From Dendrophyllia cribrosa (Eukaryota > Cnidaria > Anthozoa > Scleractinia > Dendrophylliidae), in NCBI GenBank assembly GCA_024195265.1, contig JAJLRJ010000011.1, forward strand, positions 25,020,177 through 25,084,176: 64,000 nt of DNA, given 5' to 3'. A program made the position numbers and the translations under genes. This document shows, piece after piece, positions 55,448 through 64,000 of the stretch (position 1 is its first letter; every line of letters starts with the position of its first letter). The notes under the pieces were generated by a model that worked only from the letters and a program-made list of their open reading frames with translations, ran no database searches and had not been told where the DNA came from.

Positions 55448-56115
55448 TCCGGGAGTGGGGAGAAAGCGCAAACGAAATAGCTTGCACTTCCGGTCAGTGG
55501 TGTCCAACCACCGTTTGCAACCGTTTCTTATATTGGGAACATCGCATAATAATCATAATTCCTCACTAGCTCATAATGACCCTTAGGTCCGGTTTTTTAA
55601 ACGACGTTTAGACCGTGTTTAACAAAATAGCGGGTTAAACCAATTTCAATCTGGCCAACCCTAATATTTAAACGCTATTTACTGTAAACAGTGTCAAGTA
55701 GGCAAATAGCACAGACTAGAAACACATTTATCTACTCAAAATGACTCATTTTTAAACAGATGTGAAGGTCCACAATTGTCTTAAACCGCGGTCTAAGTTA
55801 GACTTCGTTAAAATAACTGGCCTTCAGTGTTATAGCAAATGCGCGGAAGTGTAAAGCTCCGGTCAGCGATGTCCCATCCCCGTTCGCAACCATTTCCAAT
55901 ATTGCGAGGATCGAAAAGGTGCCCTTTTCCTGACCAATCCTGACTAATCTTTAACTGATTTAATAATCCCTCATTTGCATATCAAGGAAATGGCCCGAGG
56001 GTTAAAGGACGTATCCGGAAGTGGGGAGGTACGCAAGCGAAACAGCTTGCACTTCCGATCAGCGGTGTTCAAACACCCTTCGCAACCCTTTGTTATATTG
56101 AGAGCATCGCAAAGG
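55448..56115. repeat. Three diverged copies of an about 110-bp repeat
   Basis: Segments at 55448-55555, 55845-55925 and 56008-56115 share GCTTGCACTTCCG..CAG(C/T)G(G/A)TGTCC(A)A, then TTCGCAACC and ATATTG..GCATCG. Their spacing is irregular. Confidence 0.55.
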
Positions 56116-56287
56116 GGCGAAATCCAGGCCATACCGGGTCCGGGGACTGCCCCATCCCCTACTCACCCCACATGCTAAAGTTTTGCTCCAAATTGACATG
56201 CCACCCCACCCTCCCAAAGTGTCGCATTGTAATTTTATTTTAGACATCTTTATGCTATAAGTATCAATGCACTAGCGTTCTAAGAGT

Positions 56288-56414
56288 GATTTTCCTCCGA
56301 CCGTGAAATAGTACACTGATAGAGGTTAGTGTCTATTTTCCATTGTTTTTTTTTGTGTCTATTTGACTATTATACACTAACTACTAGAAACTGTTTCACG
56401 GTCTGAGGAAAATC
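56288..56414. repeat. Short foldback element
   Basis: TTTTCCTCCGACCGTGAAAT at the left pairs with TTTCACGGTCTGAGGAAAAT at the right, and TTAGTGT is mirrored inside. Confidence 0.6.
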
Positions 56415-56532
56415 TATCTATCACGAATGCTGTTCTCTTATTGGCTACGCTACTCACTATCTATTCTGTTGTAGAAAGCGAGTACAGTGAGAAGCTGATT
56501 ATCCGCGCGTGGCCCGACCTATTTATATCATT

Positions 56533-56577
56533 AGGGACCTTAAGCAACGAGGACGGGAATCATTTCACGACGGGATC
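56533..56577. repeat. Left terminal inverted repeat of the Harbinger element
   Basis: It begins AGGGACCTTAAGCAACGAGG and continues GACGGGAATCATTT; it matches the right end for 33 bp, then partly. It is preceded by ATT. Confidence 0.9.
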
Positions 56578-56845
56578 AGTGTAGTATGACGTTATCAGAA
56601 GCCATTGCGCATGCTCATTTGTCTTTCCACGTGCTCTGTGCTGCCGTCGTCGTGCCGTTCTGAACGTGAGTAAGGCCTGTCCGACGTTCTCGGGAGAACT
56701 TGGAATATAAGTTTTCTTACCGTGTTTTTTTTGTCAGTTTTGTGTACTCTTCAGTCTTTAAACGTAAGTGAAAGTTGCTTTTAGAGTGTTTTCTGTTCTC
56801 AGTTTGTTGTTTTAAAACTATTTCTTGGCGGGAAGCACCATTTAA

Positions 56846-57514
56846 TGACATCACAGGCTTCCCAAGCTACATACGTTGTGTATGCGACAGCTTGTGTATA
56901 CAGAGAAATGTATGGGAAAATCACGGATTCTCTAAAATTGGGTAAATAACTATCTATTTTGAAATAAAGTTTACCTACCTCAAATGTGTCGTTTACTTGT
57001 GTCTTGTACCGAATTTGAAGCCATTCCGACGCCATTTAGCGAAGTTATTCGAAGTCGTTGTCTCTCCTTCTAAAAAGAAGGAAAGGCAGACCACTGCATC
57101 GATCGCTGGCCAGAGGTCACTCCACAAATCGCTCTCTCCTCAAAAGGAAAAGTCCCGAATCGCAATAAAACCAACAGTTTCATAGAGCCCAATAAATTTC
57201 ACTCCACATACGTGCGCTTCGGCGGTCGAAAGACTCGTAAAGAACGAGATATTTTGCTTTAAATTCGCCTATTCGGCTTTCCAGATATGCTTGTGATGGA
57301 CCTGGCGCCAACGGTCGTTACTCAACGACAAGTATCTGGTTTCATCCTCAACTCTGATTGGTCCATTTGAACCAAGTCACGCGCTGACAACACGACCCTC
57401 CACCGGAGGGAAAGGTACATTTGTCACGAATCAAGTGTCACACTAGGGCTCCCAAGGGATGTTTTCTGAAAGCTGTATTGTTCGCAATAGCCAATCACAG
57501 CCATGTTTACATAT
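56846..57514. repeat. Left arm of the 670-bp palindrome in the Harbinger element
   Basis: Reverse complement of 58198-58867 with only a few differences. On the minus strand it repeats the promoter region and first exon (57035-56979, MASEWLQIRY..) of the Myb-like gene, including its GTAGGT donor, but not the next exon. Confidence 0.9.
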
Positions 57515-57737
57515 GTCGGGGAAAACCCGCGTAAAGATAAATCTGACTCCTCCACGTGCAAAATAAAGCAAGATATTCGCGAGCATTCAAGAGTTTCACT
57601 CAACTTTATTCGAAAAATTTCCTTGAATTATAAATTATAAATAAATGTAGTTTTTGATCGACGCAATCCGGTGATAAAATCGAGCAAAATTTCCTGCGAC
57701 TTCGAGATATTCTCTAGCAGCAGCTATCTTCGTCGAA

Positions 57738-58152
57738 ATGGCCCTCAACGCAGAGCAAGAAAAAGCGTTGCAGTTTGTGTCGGCGGGTCACAACCTTTTA
57801 ATTACTGGGCAGGCCGGCGTTGGAAAGTCAAGGCTAGTAACAAGCATTTTAAAGGACTGTGAATCTCGAAATCTCAAATTCGCCGTGGTGTGTTCGAGCG
57901 GGATTGCCTGCACGGTCTACGGCAGTGGATTGGCGTCGACTGTACATTCATTTTACGGTCTTGGGACGGCAGATATGCCAGCCAAACTGGTTCTGGAGAG
58001 GTCAATGGCCACTGCCAGCGTTGTACGAAGGATTCGAGACGTTGATGTAATAATTTGGGACGAGGCGAGCATGTCCAGCTCAAGAATCCTTGAACTTGTA
58101 AACACACTGCACCACAACGTAGCAGGCGATGGCAACCTGAACCCGTTTGGCG
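57738..58152 (+). pseudogene. PIF1-like helicase, first exon only
   Basis: It starts MALNAEQEKALQFV and contains Walker A (GQAGVGKS, about residues 29-36), motif Ia (SSGIACTVYGSG) with TVHSFYGLG, and a Walker B-like VDVIIWDEAS with Asp-Glu. This is the N-terminal part of the PIF1 (SF1B) DNA helicase fold. It reads to NPFGG, where PIF1 proteins continue towards the LVGDxxQL motif; here GGCG|GTAAAA is a fitting splice donor, and an A-rich ATACAAATAAA sequence and a stop follow. Motifs III-VI are absent. It lies in the loop of the palindrome, plus strand, with about 220 bp of its own upstream sequence. Probably a captured gene fragment. Confidence 0.75.
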
Positions 58153-58197
58153 GTAAAATACAAATACAAATAAAATACAAATAAAAATAAAATTTGA

Positions 58198-58867
58198 ATA
58201 TGTAAACATGGCTGTGATTGGCTATTGCGAACAATACAGCTTTCAGAAAACATCCCTTGGGAGCCCTAGTGTGACACTTGATTCGTGACAAATGTACCTT
58301 TCCCTCCGGTGGAGGGTCGTGTTGTCAGCGCGTGACTTGGTTCAAATGGACCAATCAGAGTTGAGGATGAAACCAGATACTTGTCGTTGAGTAACGACCG
58401 TTGGCGCCAGGTCCATCACAAGCATATCTGGAAAGCCGAATAGGCGAATTTAAAGCAAAATATCTCGTTCTTTACGAGTCTTTCGACCGCCGAAGCGCAC
58501 GTATGTGGAGTGAAATTTATTGGGCTCTATGAAACTGTTGGTTTTATTGCGATTCGGGACTTTTCCTTTTGAGGAGAGAGCGATTTGTGGAGTGACCTCT
58601 GGCCAGCGATCGATGCAGTGGTCTGCCTTTCCTTCTTTTTAGAAGGAGAGACAACGACTTCGAATAACTTCGCTAAATGGCGTCGGAATGGCTTCAAATT
58701 CGGTACAAGACACAAGTAAACGACACATTTGAGGTAGGTAAACTTTATTTCAAAATAGATAGTTATTTACCCAATTTTAGAGAATCCGTGATTTTCCCAT
58801 ACATTTCTCTGTATACACAAGCTGTCGCATACACCACGTATGTAGCTTGGGAAGCCTGTGATGACAT
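58198..58867. repeat. Right arm of the 670-bp palindrome
   Basis: It runs into the Myb-like gene and carries its probable promoter and first exon in the sense orientation. Homology to the left arm stops about 18 bp before the acceptor of exon 2. Confidence 0.9.
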
Positions 58868-61033
58868 TTGCTTATCCATGTACAGGTCAGCAAAATTGAA
58901 ATGGCCGAAGAGCCGACCTCGGACAAAACAACAAAGAAAAAGTAAGTTCGACTATATCTTGTGTCCTGAAAGAAATGCTTTACTTTTTGAAACACCTTTA
59001 GCGTTGGCAAGCAGTGACAATTTAAGCTTAAGCCTGCTTTTAAAACTTTAGGGAAATAATTCCTCAATCGTTGTTCTGCAACCTCTATCAAAACTAGTGA
59101 GATATAGCGGGTTTTTAACCGTGTTTTAATACATTTGTGCCGTTTAGCTTACATGTTAAGGATGACTACTTTATTTTTGGAGGTTAACACAACGGATGTC
59201 AAAATTTTGACATATTTTTCGTCACGTAAACTACAAAAACGCACAACCAAAATGTCTCGAAATGAAACTGTTCCTGAACTGTTCGTTGCGTGGGCGCTGA
59301 ATGGATGCGGCGCGTTTTCTCGAAGTTGTTTCATATAATAGGACGTGTTCTATTTTCGTCAAAATCAAAGCGTTTAAAAGCAGTTTTCAACTTTGATCAA
59401 ATACATGACTTTGACAGTGTAAACTGGCCTTAACAGTTGGCTAAAGTTCTGTTGTTTTGATTTCTTGTTAGAACTAGAGGTTCGTGTTGAAATTTTTTCA
59501 CTCTAAAGTTATCAACCTGGCGAGGAATCCATGTACTGTACATCAGGCTAAATATTTTATAAGCCACCTCGAAAACCAGCGTTTATTCAATTCGGACGGG
59601 ACAAACACCGTTACCCAGGTGTTATAGCGACGATGTGATGCGATTGTTTACGCACATACGCATGTAAAATTAATAGGCTTATGCATTTCACCGAGCAGGG
59701 CTCGAAATAGAAAAAAATTATAGTCTGCCATTTTCTTTATTTTTGGCAGGCCAAACAAATTGTGACCAGCCATTTTTTTTTGACCTGCCACATATTGAAA
59801 TTTTTACTGTTAATGAAATCGTAGTATTTTTTGAGACGCCTCACGCGAAAAAATTCTAGACTCCGATCAGAGACGTAGAAGTAAAAACAAGAGCGCCTGA
59901 TAGCGCCTGATAGCGCCTGATCGCAGGTTAGGGAGATCCTTAATACTTAACTTTTATTTGTTAAACCTTAGCAATAGTAGAGACAGTGAAGCATTGTTTT
60001 ATTGTTTTTATCTTTCGTACTTTCGAACTTCTTCTTTCGTGTTTGGTTGCTGAAAATTTATTATATGACATCGCTATTTATAAATCCACACTCGATCGAA
60101 TTGAAACACACGGTAAACAGAACAATTTTTAGTTCCTTTTGAATGTTGTACAAGGTGTCGTTATTTTCAATTGCAACATGGCCAGACTTCAAAGTTAGAA
60201 ATTTTTTTTAAAGCGAAATATAATATAGATTTTATTCCAGACAGTAAACAACAAAGTCGGAAACTGCCAAACCGTGAATATTTAATTAGCACACTTGCAG
60301 ATATCAGATTACATACAATAACCATAATTGATTTCTCCTTAGGAGTATCATGGTTTGGAATGCAGAAAAAGACGAGATGCTCTGTCAAGAGGTCCTGCTA
60401 TTTGAGCCATTTCAGTTTAAACCTAGAACGAAGGAGCGAGGAAATGCATGGAAAGCTATTGCAGAAAATCTAACTGAAAGTGCCACTCACAAGTTTAAAG
60501 TAGATGCTCGAGCTGTTAGAGAAAGATTCAGTGTCATTAGAGCCCATTACGAGGCAAAGACAAAGGAAGAGCTGGCTGCCAGTGGAATTTCTCTAGAGGT
60601 TACTCCAACCGATCAGGCTATTGAAACTATCCTGGAAAAGATGAAAGAATATGAAAATCAGCTGAACCTAGAAGACCAAGATAGATCAGAGAAAAGTGCC
60701 AAAGAAAAGCAGACGGCCGAAGACCTGCGTATGAAAGCTTTGGAAACCTTTGCCGAAACAAAGAAAAGGAAGCTTGAAAGTGGGGAGCTTAGTGATGAAG
60801 GTGGCTCACGAGTGAAAAAGAGCAGAAGTTCTGGGTCAGACACACTGGTTTACTTGAGAGAGAAATCAGAGGAGGAGCTTAAAGTGAGAAAAGAGGAGTC
60901 TGAGTCAAAAAAGAAAAACCAGGAACTGCAACTGCAAATGATGGCCACTTTGAATGAGCAGTTAAAGAAGCAACAGCAGCAACATCAACAAATGATGATG
61001 ATGATGTTACAAATGTTTCAGAACAAAAACTAG
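58677..61033 (+). CDS. Harbinger Myb/SANT-like DNA-binding protein, 3 exons
   Basis: Exons: 58677-58733 (MASEWLQIRYKTQVNDTFE), 58886-58941 (VSKIEMAEEPTSDKTTKKK) and 60343-61033. Borders are GTAGGT/ACAG and GTAAGT/TTAG, with compatible phases, giving about 268 aa; a shorter product of 243 aa could start at 58901. Exon 3 has a trihelix/Myb-like domain (VWNAEKDEMLCQEVL, RGNAWKAIAENL, VDARAVRERFSVIRAHYEAK), then a charged coiled coil with KKRKLESG and VKKSRSSG basic clusters and a C-terminal Gln/Met-rich tail. Family knowledge: in PIF/Harbinger elements this partner binds the ends and helps the transposase enter the nucleus. The first exon is inferred from splice signals. The 58942-60342 intron holds the dispersed repeat shared with 10869-11640. 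Confidence 0.8.
58942..60342 (+). other. Large intron of the Myb-like gene
   Basis: AT-rich. It contains TAGCGCCTGA tandem copies near 59893-59921 and the repeat segments at 59697-60150 shared with the HERC intron. No gene of its own is recognised. Confidence 0.5.
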
Positions 61034-61400
61034 AGTTTCTATATGCATCGTTTTAGACAAGCATAGAGAGCATGTTCTTTATAACTTTAAGCACTTTTTT
61101 CGTAGTTTTGGTACATCCTTTGTTCATATCTTTTTTTCTAATTGAGGAATTATTGAAGCCATTTGATGCTGAGAATATGTGCTATTAAAGGCTTGCTATT
61201 ATAAATAATTTATTATCAATTCAACGATAAAACTTTCAAAAACGTTTCACACACTGCTGACGATAATTTTATACTGTCAAAATTTCTTTGATCAAAGTTT
61301 AAACATTGTTTTTTACATTTGAAGGGGAAACCAAGTTTACAGCTGTCATAAATTGGAATAGACATGCTAGAAAATGGCCACTTTGAACAAAATGTTTACA
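61034..61400. other. Convergent 3' region between the two transposon genes
   Basis: AT-rich sequence between the Myb-like stop and the transposase stop. It would hold both 3' UTRs. No clear AATAAA is seen in the sense of the Myb-like gene. Confidence 0.4.
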
Positions 61401-62477
61401 TCAAGAAAAATAATCCTCTAACTGAGGCGGTTCAAGATCAAAGAAAGAAGAGGTCACAGATTTGTAAAGGCAAGTATGAGCATTGGTCATCAATGCACAA
61501 ACAGTGTACATTTTACCAACTGCACTGAGACCAATTTTGAGGTTTTTCTTAAAATCCAAGAAAGTGAAGTAGTCTACTACTTCACCAAATACCCACTCGA
61601 CAGACGTACGTACTTGACTCATAGACTTATTAAACTCCCTCTGAATTGGAGTTATATGGGCACCTTTGAAAGGTCCCTGTAAGTGGACGCGTAAGGGGTA
61701 CGCAGGGTCTCCATAAACACAAAGAGGTTGCCCAGTAGGAGAATAAGAGTGCATTTGGAGAAGATTTAACAAATTTGATTCTGCTAGCATTCCACTGTCA
61801 TGTTTTTTTCCCTCCACTGGGCCATAAAGATTTGCTATTAGACCGTTTGGAACTGCTACTGACTGAAACTTTATGGCATGTATTCGTTTATGACCATTAA
61901 ACAAGTAACGTTGATTTTCACCTGGACGGCATACTGGACGAACTGTTCCATCAATGAACCCCCAACAGTTTTGCAAGGCCGCCCCTTTGGTGTGTATAAC
62001 ATTAGCGTATTCTTCCAGTTTTGCCTGTGATAACCAAGGCTGGTTAAAGCTTGTCAAACGATTGCGATGCAAGTTAAATATAATGTTCATGATTTCATTT
62101 GACATCAAGCACAGCTCGGGAACAGGCCTTGCAAAACGAGCTACCATGTCTGCATACCTACAAGGGTAGGCAAATCGTTTCAAAAATACACAAAATGCTT
62201 CAATGCCATCAAATACAGACCGGTTATAACATTTTATCTCATCTGGTATTCCCAAAACCTCGGCAAGCCGATATACGTCAGATCGATAAAAACGTAATTC
62301 AGTTTTGCACTCCGCATCTGCCAAAAAGTCGAGATCAAACGCCGGGTATTTCCAATATGGATAGTCCGGATTTTTGCTGCTGTTCAAATCGTATAATAGA
62401 ACAAATTCTTCGTCATCTATAACTCGCATGTCATGTGCAAGCAACAGAGCTTCTCTAGTTTCTCTGAAAGATGCCAT
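61401..62477 (-). CDS. PIF/Harbinger DDE transposase (HARBI1-like)
   Basis: It spans 358 aa from MASFRETREALLLAHDMRVI; an in-frame ATG at 62615 would add 46 residues of low-complexity, terminus-derived sequence, so the internal start is preferred. Seen: a helical N-terminal region, then the DDE_Tnp_4-type core: GFIDGTVRPVCRP (first Asp), GPVEGKKHDSGML (conserved HDS), YGDPAYPL (second Asp) and RTSVEWVFGEV (catalytic Glu). The spacing fits the family and no stop interrupts it. Function by family: cuts the terminal repeats and inserts the element at 3-bp sites. It converges with the Myb-like gene. Confidence 0.93.
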   Translation of the reverse strand: MASFRETREALLLAHDMRVIDDEEFVLLYDLNSSKNPDYPYWKYPAFDLDFLADAECKTELRFYRSDVYRLAEVLGIPDEIKCYNRSVFDGIEAFCVFLKRFAYPCRYADMVARFARPVPELCLMSNEIMNIIFNLHRNRLTSFNQPWLSQAKLEEYANVIHTKGAALQNCWGFIDGTVRPVCRPGENQRYLFNGHKRIHAIKFQSVAVPNGLIANLYGPVEGKKHDSGMLAESNLLNLLQMHSYSPTGQPLCVYGDPAYPLRVHLQGPFKGAHITPIQREFNKSMSQVRTSVEWVFGEVVDYFTFLDFKKNLKIGLSAVGKMYTVCALMTNAHTCLYKSVTSSFFDLEPPQLEDYFS

Positions 62478-62601
62478 TTTACCTCGAAAGTCAAAACATA
62501 GTTTGGATTTCGCGCCACAAACAAAGCTTCCCGTCGTCGTCTGCTTAACGTTCGCGCCACATTCGGTAACCCGCGTCGTCGACCCAGTCCCTAGCCGCGT
62601 G

Positions 62602-62646
62602 GATGCCGTTCTCAAATGATTCCCGTCCTCGTTGCTTAAGGTCCCT
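62602..62646. repeat. Right terminal inverted repeat of the Harbinger element
   Basis: Ends CCTCGTTGCTTAAGGTCCCT and is followed by ATT. The optional N-terminal extension of the transposase frame runs into this repeat. Confidence 0.9.
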
Positions 62647-62649
62647 ATT

Positions 62650-63386
62650 ATTCAATAAAAACGCGAGCCTGTCTTGTTTTAAACTTAAAAGTTTTGAACG
62701 TCTAGTAGATTGATTTATACGAAAACAATTAGATTATTCGCTCTTGATTTCTATGCGTGATAGTTGATTTGGTCTTCGCGCTCATCAAGTATCACGCGAT
62801 AGAAATTCTCGAGCTGATAATTTAATTGTTAAAGAATCTGACCCACCCAGTTTGCATTGCGTGCCTACGTTGGTTCATCCGCCATTTTCAGAGCCCCCGA
62901 AAATCCATACTGTATTGTAGATGAGAAATTCACTCGTGCAAGAGGTGATATGCTTGCCTAAATATGGAATAGAGCCGTATCATAACAATAAGAGAAGCGC
63001 GCAATGCAAACTGGGTGGGTCAGACTCTTTAAATAGCATACATGACTTTAAACTATTTGTTATGGCGAAAACACTCAGTAACAAAAAGCTTGTAAAGATT
63101 TGCCCACAGGCGTACTATGCGCCAGTAAAGAATCCGAGCCTGAAGCGTGGAGTATTTTGGCATGTTATCGCACAATTAAATGGCGTTTTCAGTGATTGCC
63201 AACCAAGTTTGTTTTCTGGTAATCTGAAACCGTTACTCAAATGAAACGAAATCATCTCAACATGTTCAACGCGACAGATTGCTCCAGGATTTTTGGAACA
63301 TTTTGGTAGGCTTGTCCAGGGGCTTCCACGCCCAGCCCACCATTTTGAAAGCGAATAAGTCCCTTGGGATGATGTTACGCTTGGTC
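62650..63386. other. Flanking sequence with inverted repeats
   Basis: CTGACCCACCCAGTTTGCATTGCG-type sequence at 62831-62854 is mirrored at 63000-63023, probably the arms of another foldback. A plus frame at 62921-63244 has no recognised domain. Confidence 0.45.
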
Positions 63387-63673
63387 AGCATTAGATCGCA
63401 TCCGCCTAAACCACCTCGGATACTTAGAAAATTATATAACGTAATGTCGACACTTAGAATTGTATTTTCAATAAATTTTTAAGTGTAAAATCCCCACTTT
63501 GGCTTACATAGCCTACCGTACCAGAGTATCACCTAGCTTCTCGGGTTGTTTAGGCCTATATTTAACTATATAAACTGCTAACCCCAACCTCAACTGAAAG
63601 CTAACCAGTTACTCCGTTATATAAGTCTCAATAAGGTGTCCGAGATGGTTTAGGCGGATGGGATCTAATGCTA
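63387..63673. mobile_element. MITE, 287 bp, relative of 20685-20993
   Basis: AGCATTAGATC..CATCCGCCTAAACC at the left is mirrored by GGTTTAGGCGGATG..GATCTAATGCT at the right. The interior is nearly the same as the 20685 copy (TTATATAACGTAATGTCGAC). Confidence 0.8.
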
Positions 63674-63891
63674 ACCCGTTACGCTTTCCTAGGCCCAGGG
63701 TAGCAAACAAAAAAATATGATAAAATGAAAAGGAACACCACAAACAACTTTTTTCAATTCTGCCAACATCTTTTATTTCATTACACAATACTAAATATTC
63801 CACTAAATATTAACTGTATACCCTGCACTCTTTATAAAGATACGATCTGTTGTAAAAGTCGTAAAATGGCAACCTCGTGCGATCAACTTGT

Positions 63892-63994
63892 AAGGGCTGA
63901 TCTGACTTCGTAAAAAAGTTGACCTTGCGATACACCAACACGTTGTTGGTGTCTCGCAAGGTCAACTTTTTTACGTACCGTCAGATCAGCCCTT
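63892..63994. repeat. Near-perfect hairpin, 50-bp arms
   Basis: AAGGGCTGATCTGAC, TAAAAAAGTTGACCTTGCGA and CACCAACA pair with their complements around a very short centre. A small foldback element or hairpin at the window edge. Confidence 0.85.
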
Positions 63995-64000
63995 GCAGTT

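Larger units (their letters stand above)
56533..62646. mobile_element. PIF/Harbinger DNA transposon, 6.1 kb
   Basis: Terminal inverted repeats: AGGGACCTTAAGCAACGAGG starts both ends and the match is perfect for 33 bp, then imperfect for about 12. Flanking ATT at 56530-56532 and 62647-62649 is a 3-bp target duplication, the size known for this superfamily. It encodes a Myb-like protein (plus) and a DDE transposase (minus) that converge at 61033-61401, the usual two-gene layout. The left third carries an inverted duplication with a PIF1-like helicase exon in its loop. Both transposon genes look open, so it may be recent. Confidence 0.92.

Noticed and set aside
57738..58184. Helitron based on a PIF1-type helicase
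   Set aside because: No Rep/HUH domain or Helitron ends were seen, and the exon lies within clear Harbinger termini.

Overview
The window is eukaryotic: AT-rich, intron-rich and crowded with transposons and foldback repeats. Two split host genes, a spliced transposon gene, a degenerate Ty3/Gypsy element, LINE and Penelope-like fragments, long poly-G/C tracts and many copies of the palindrome TACATGTA suggest an anthozoan cnidarian, most likely a stony coral. That assignment is inferred from gene types and repeat style; no marker gene settles it.

Positions 1-20,700 hold the 5' half of a HERC3/HERC4-type E3 ubiquitin ligase on the minus strand. Twelve exons (20402 down to 1033) splice in consistent phase into about 526 residues: seven RCC1-type repeats and part of the linker. 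The HECT domain must lie beyond the left edge. Its introns carry a 34-bp array (1.7-3.0 kb), an 87-bp array inside a MITE (9.4-10.1 kb), a 3.55-kb minisatellite of about 130 copies of a 27-bp unit (11.8-15.3 kb) and several foldback elements.

Positions 20,700-27,000 are nested repeats: a 1.75-kb element with GGGACTGTGCAATAATTATC ends that contains other foldbacks, a G-tract MITE split by a truncated Penelope-like element, and a LINE 3' end whose tail runs into a 310-bp (TTTAC)n microsatellite.

Positions 27,108-37,509 hold a complete four-exon rhodopsin-family GPCR on the minus strand (about 336 aa). Its 7.1-kb second intron contains a dead Ty3/Gypsy retrotransposon with two further elements nested in it. 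Exon 1 ends in four 9-bp-spaced splice donors that could lengthen the first intracellular loop in frame.

Positions 37,500-56,500 have no convincing host gene. They contain foldback MITEs, LINE pieces, a tRNA-derived SINE, a tRNA-Ser-like sequence, a 1.74-kb palindrome and a nearly identical 638-bp tandem duplication.

Positions 56,533-62,646 are a 6.1-kb PIF/Harbinger element with matching terminal inverted repeats and a 3-bp target duplication. It has a spliced Myb-like gene on the plus strand and a convergent DDE transposase on the minus strand. Its left half is unusual: about 670 bp carrying the promoter and first exon of the Myb-like gene is duplicated head-to-head as a palindrome, and the loop holds the first exon of a PIF1-like helicase that stops at a splice donor. 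This captured-gene arrangement is the most interesting structure here. The last 1.3 kb holds two more foldback elements.
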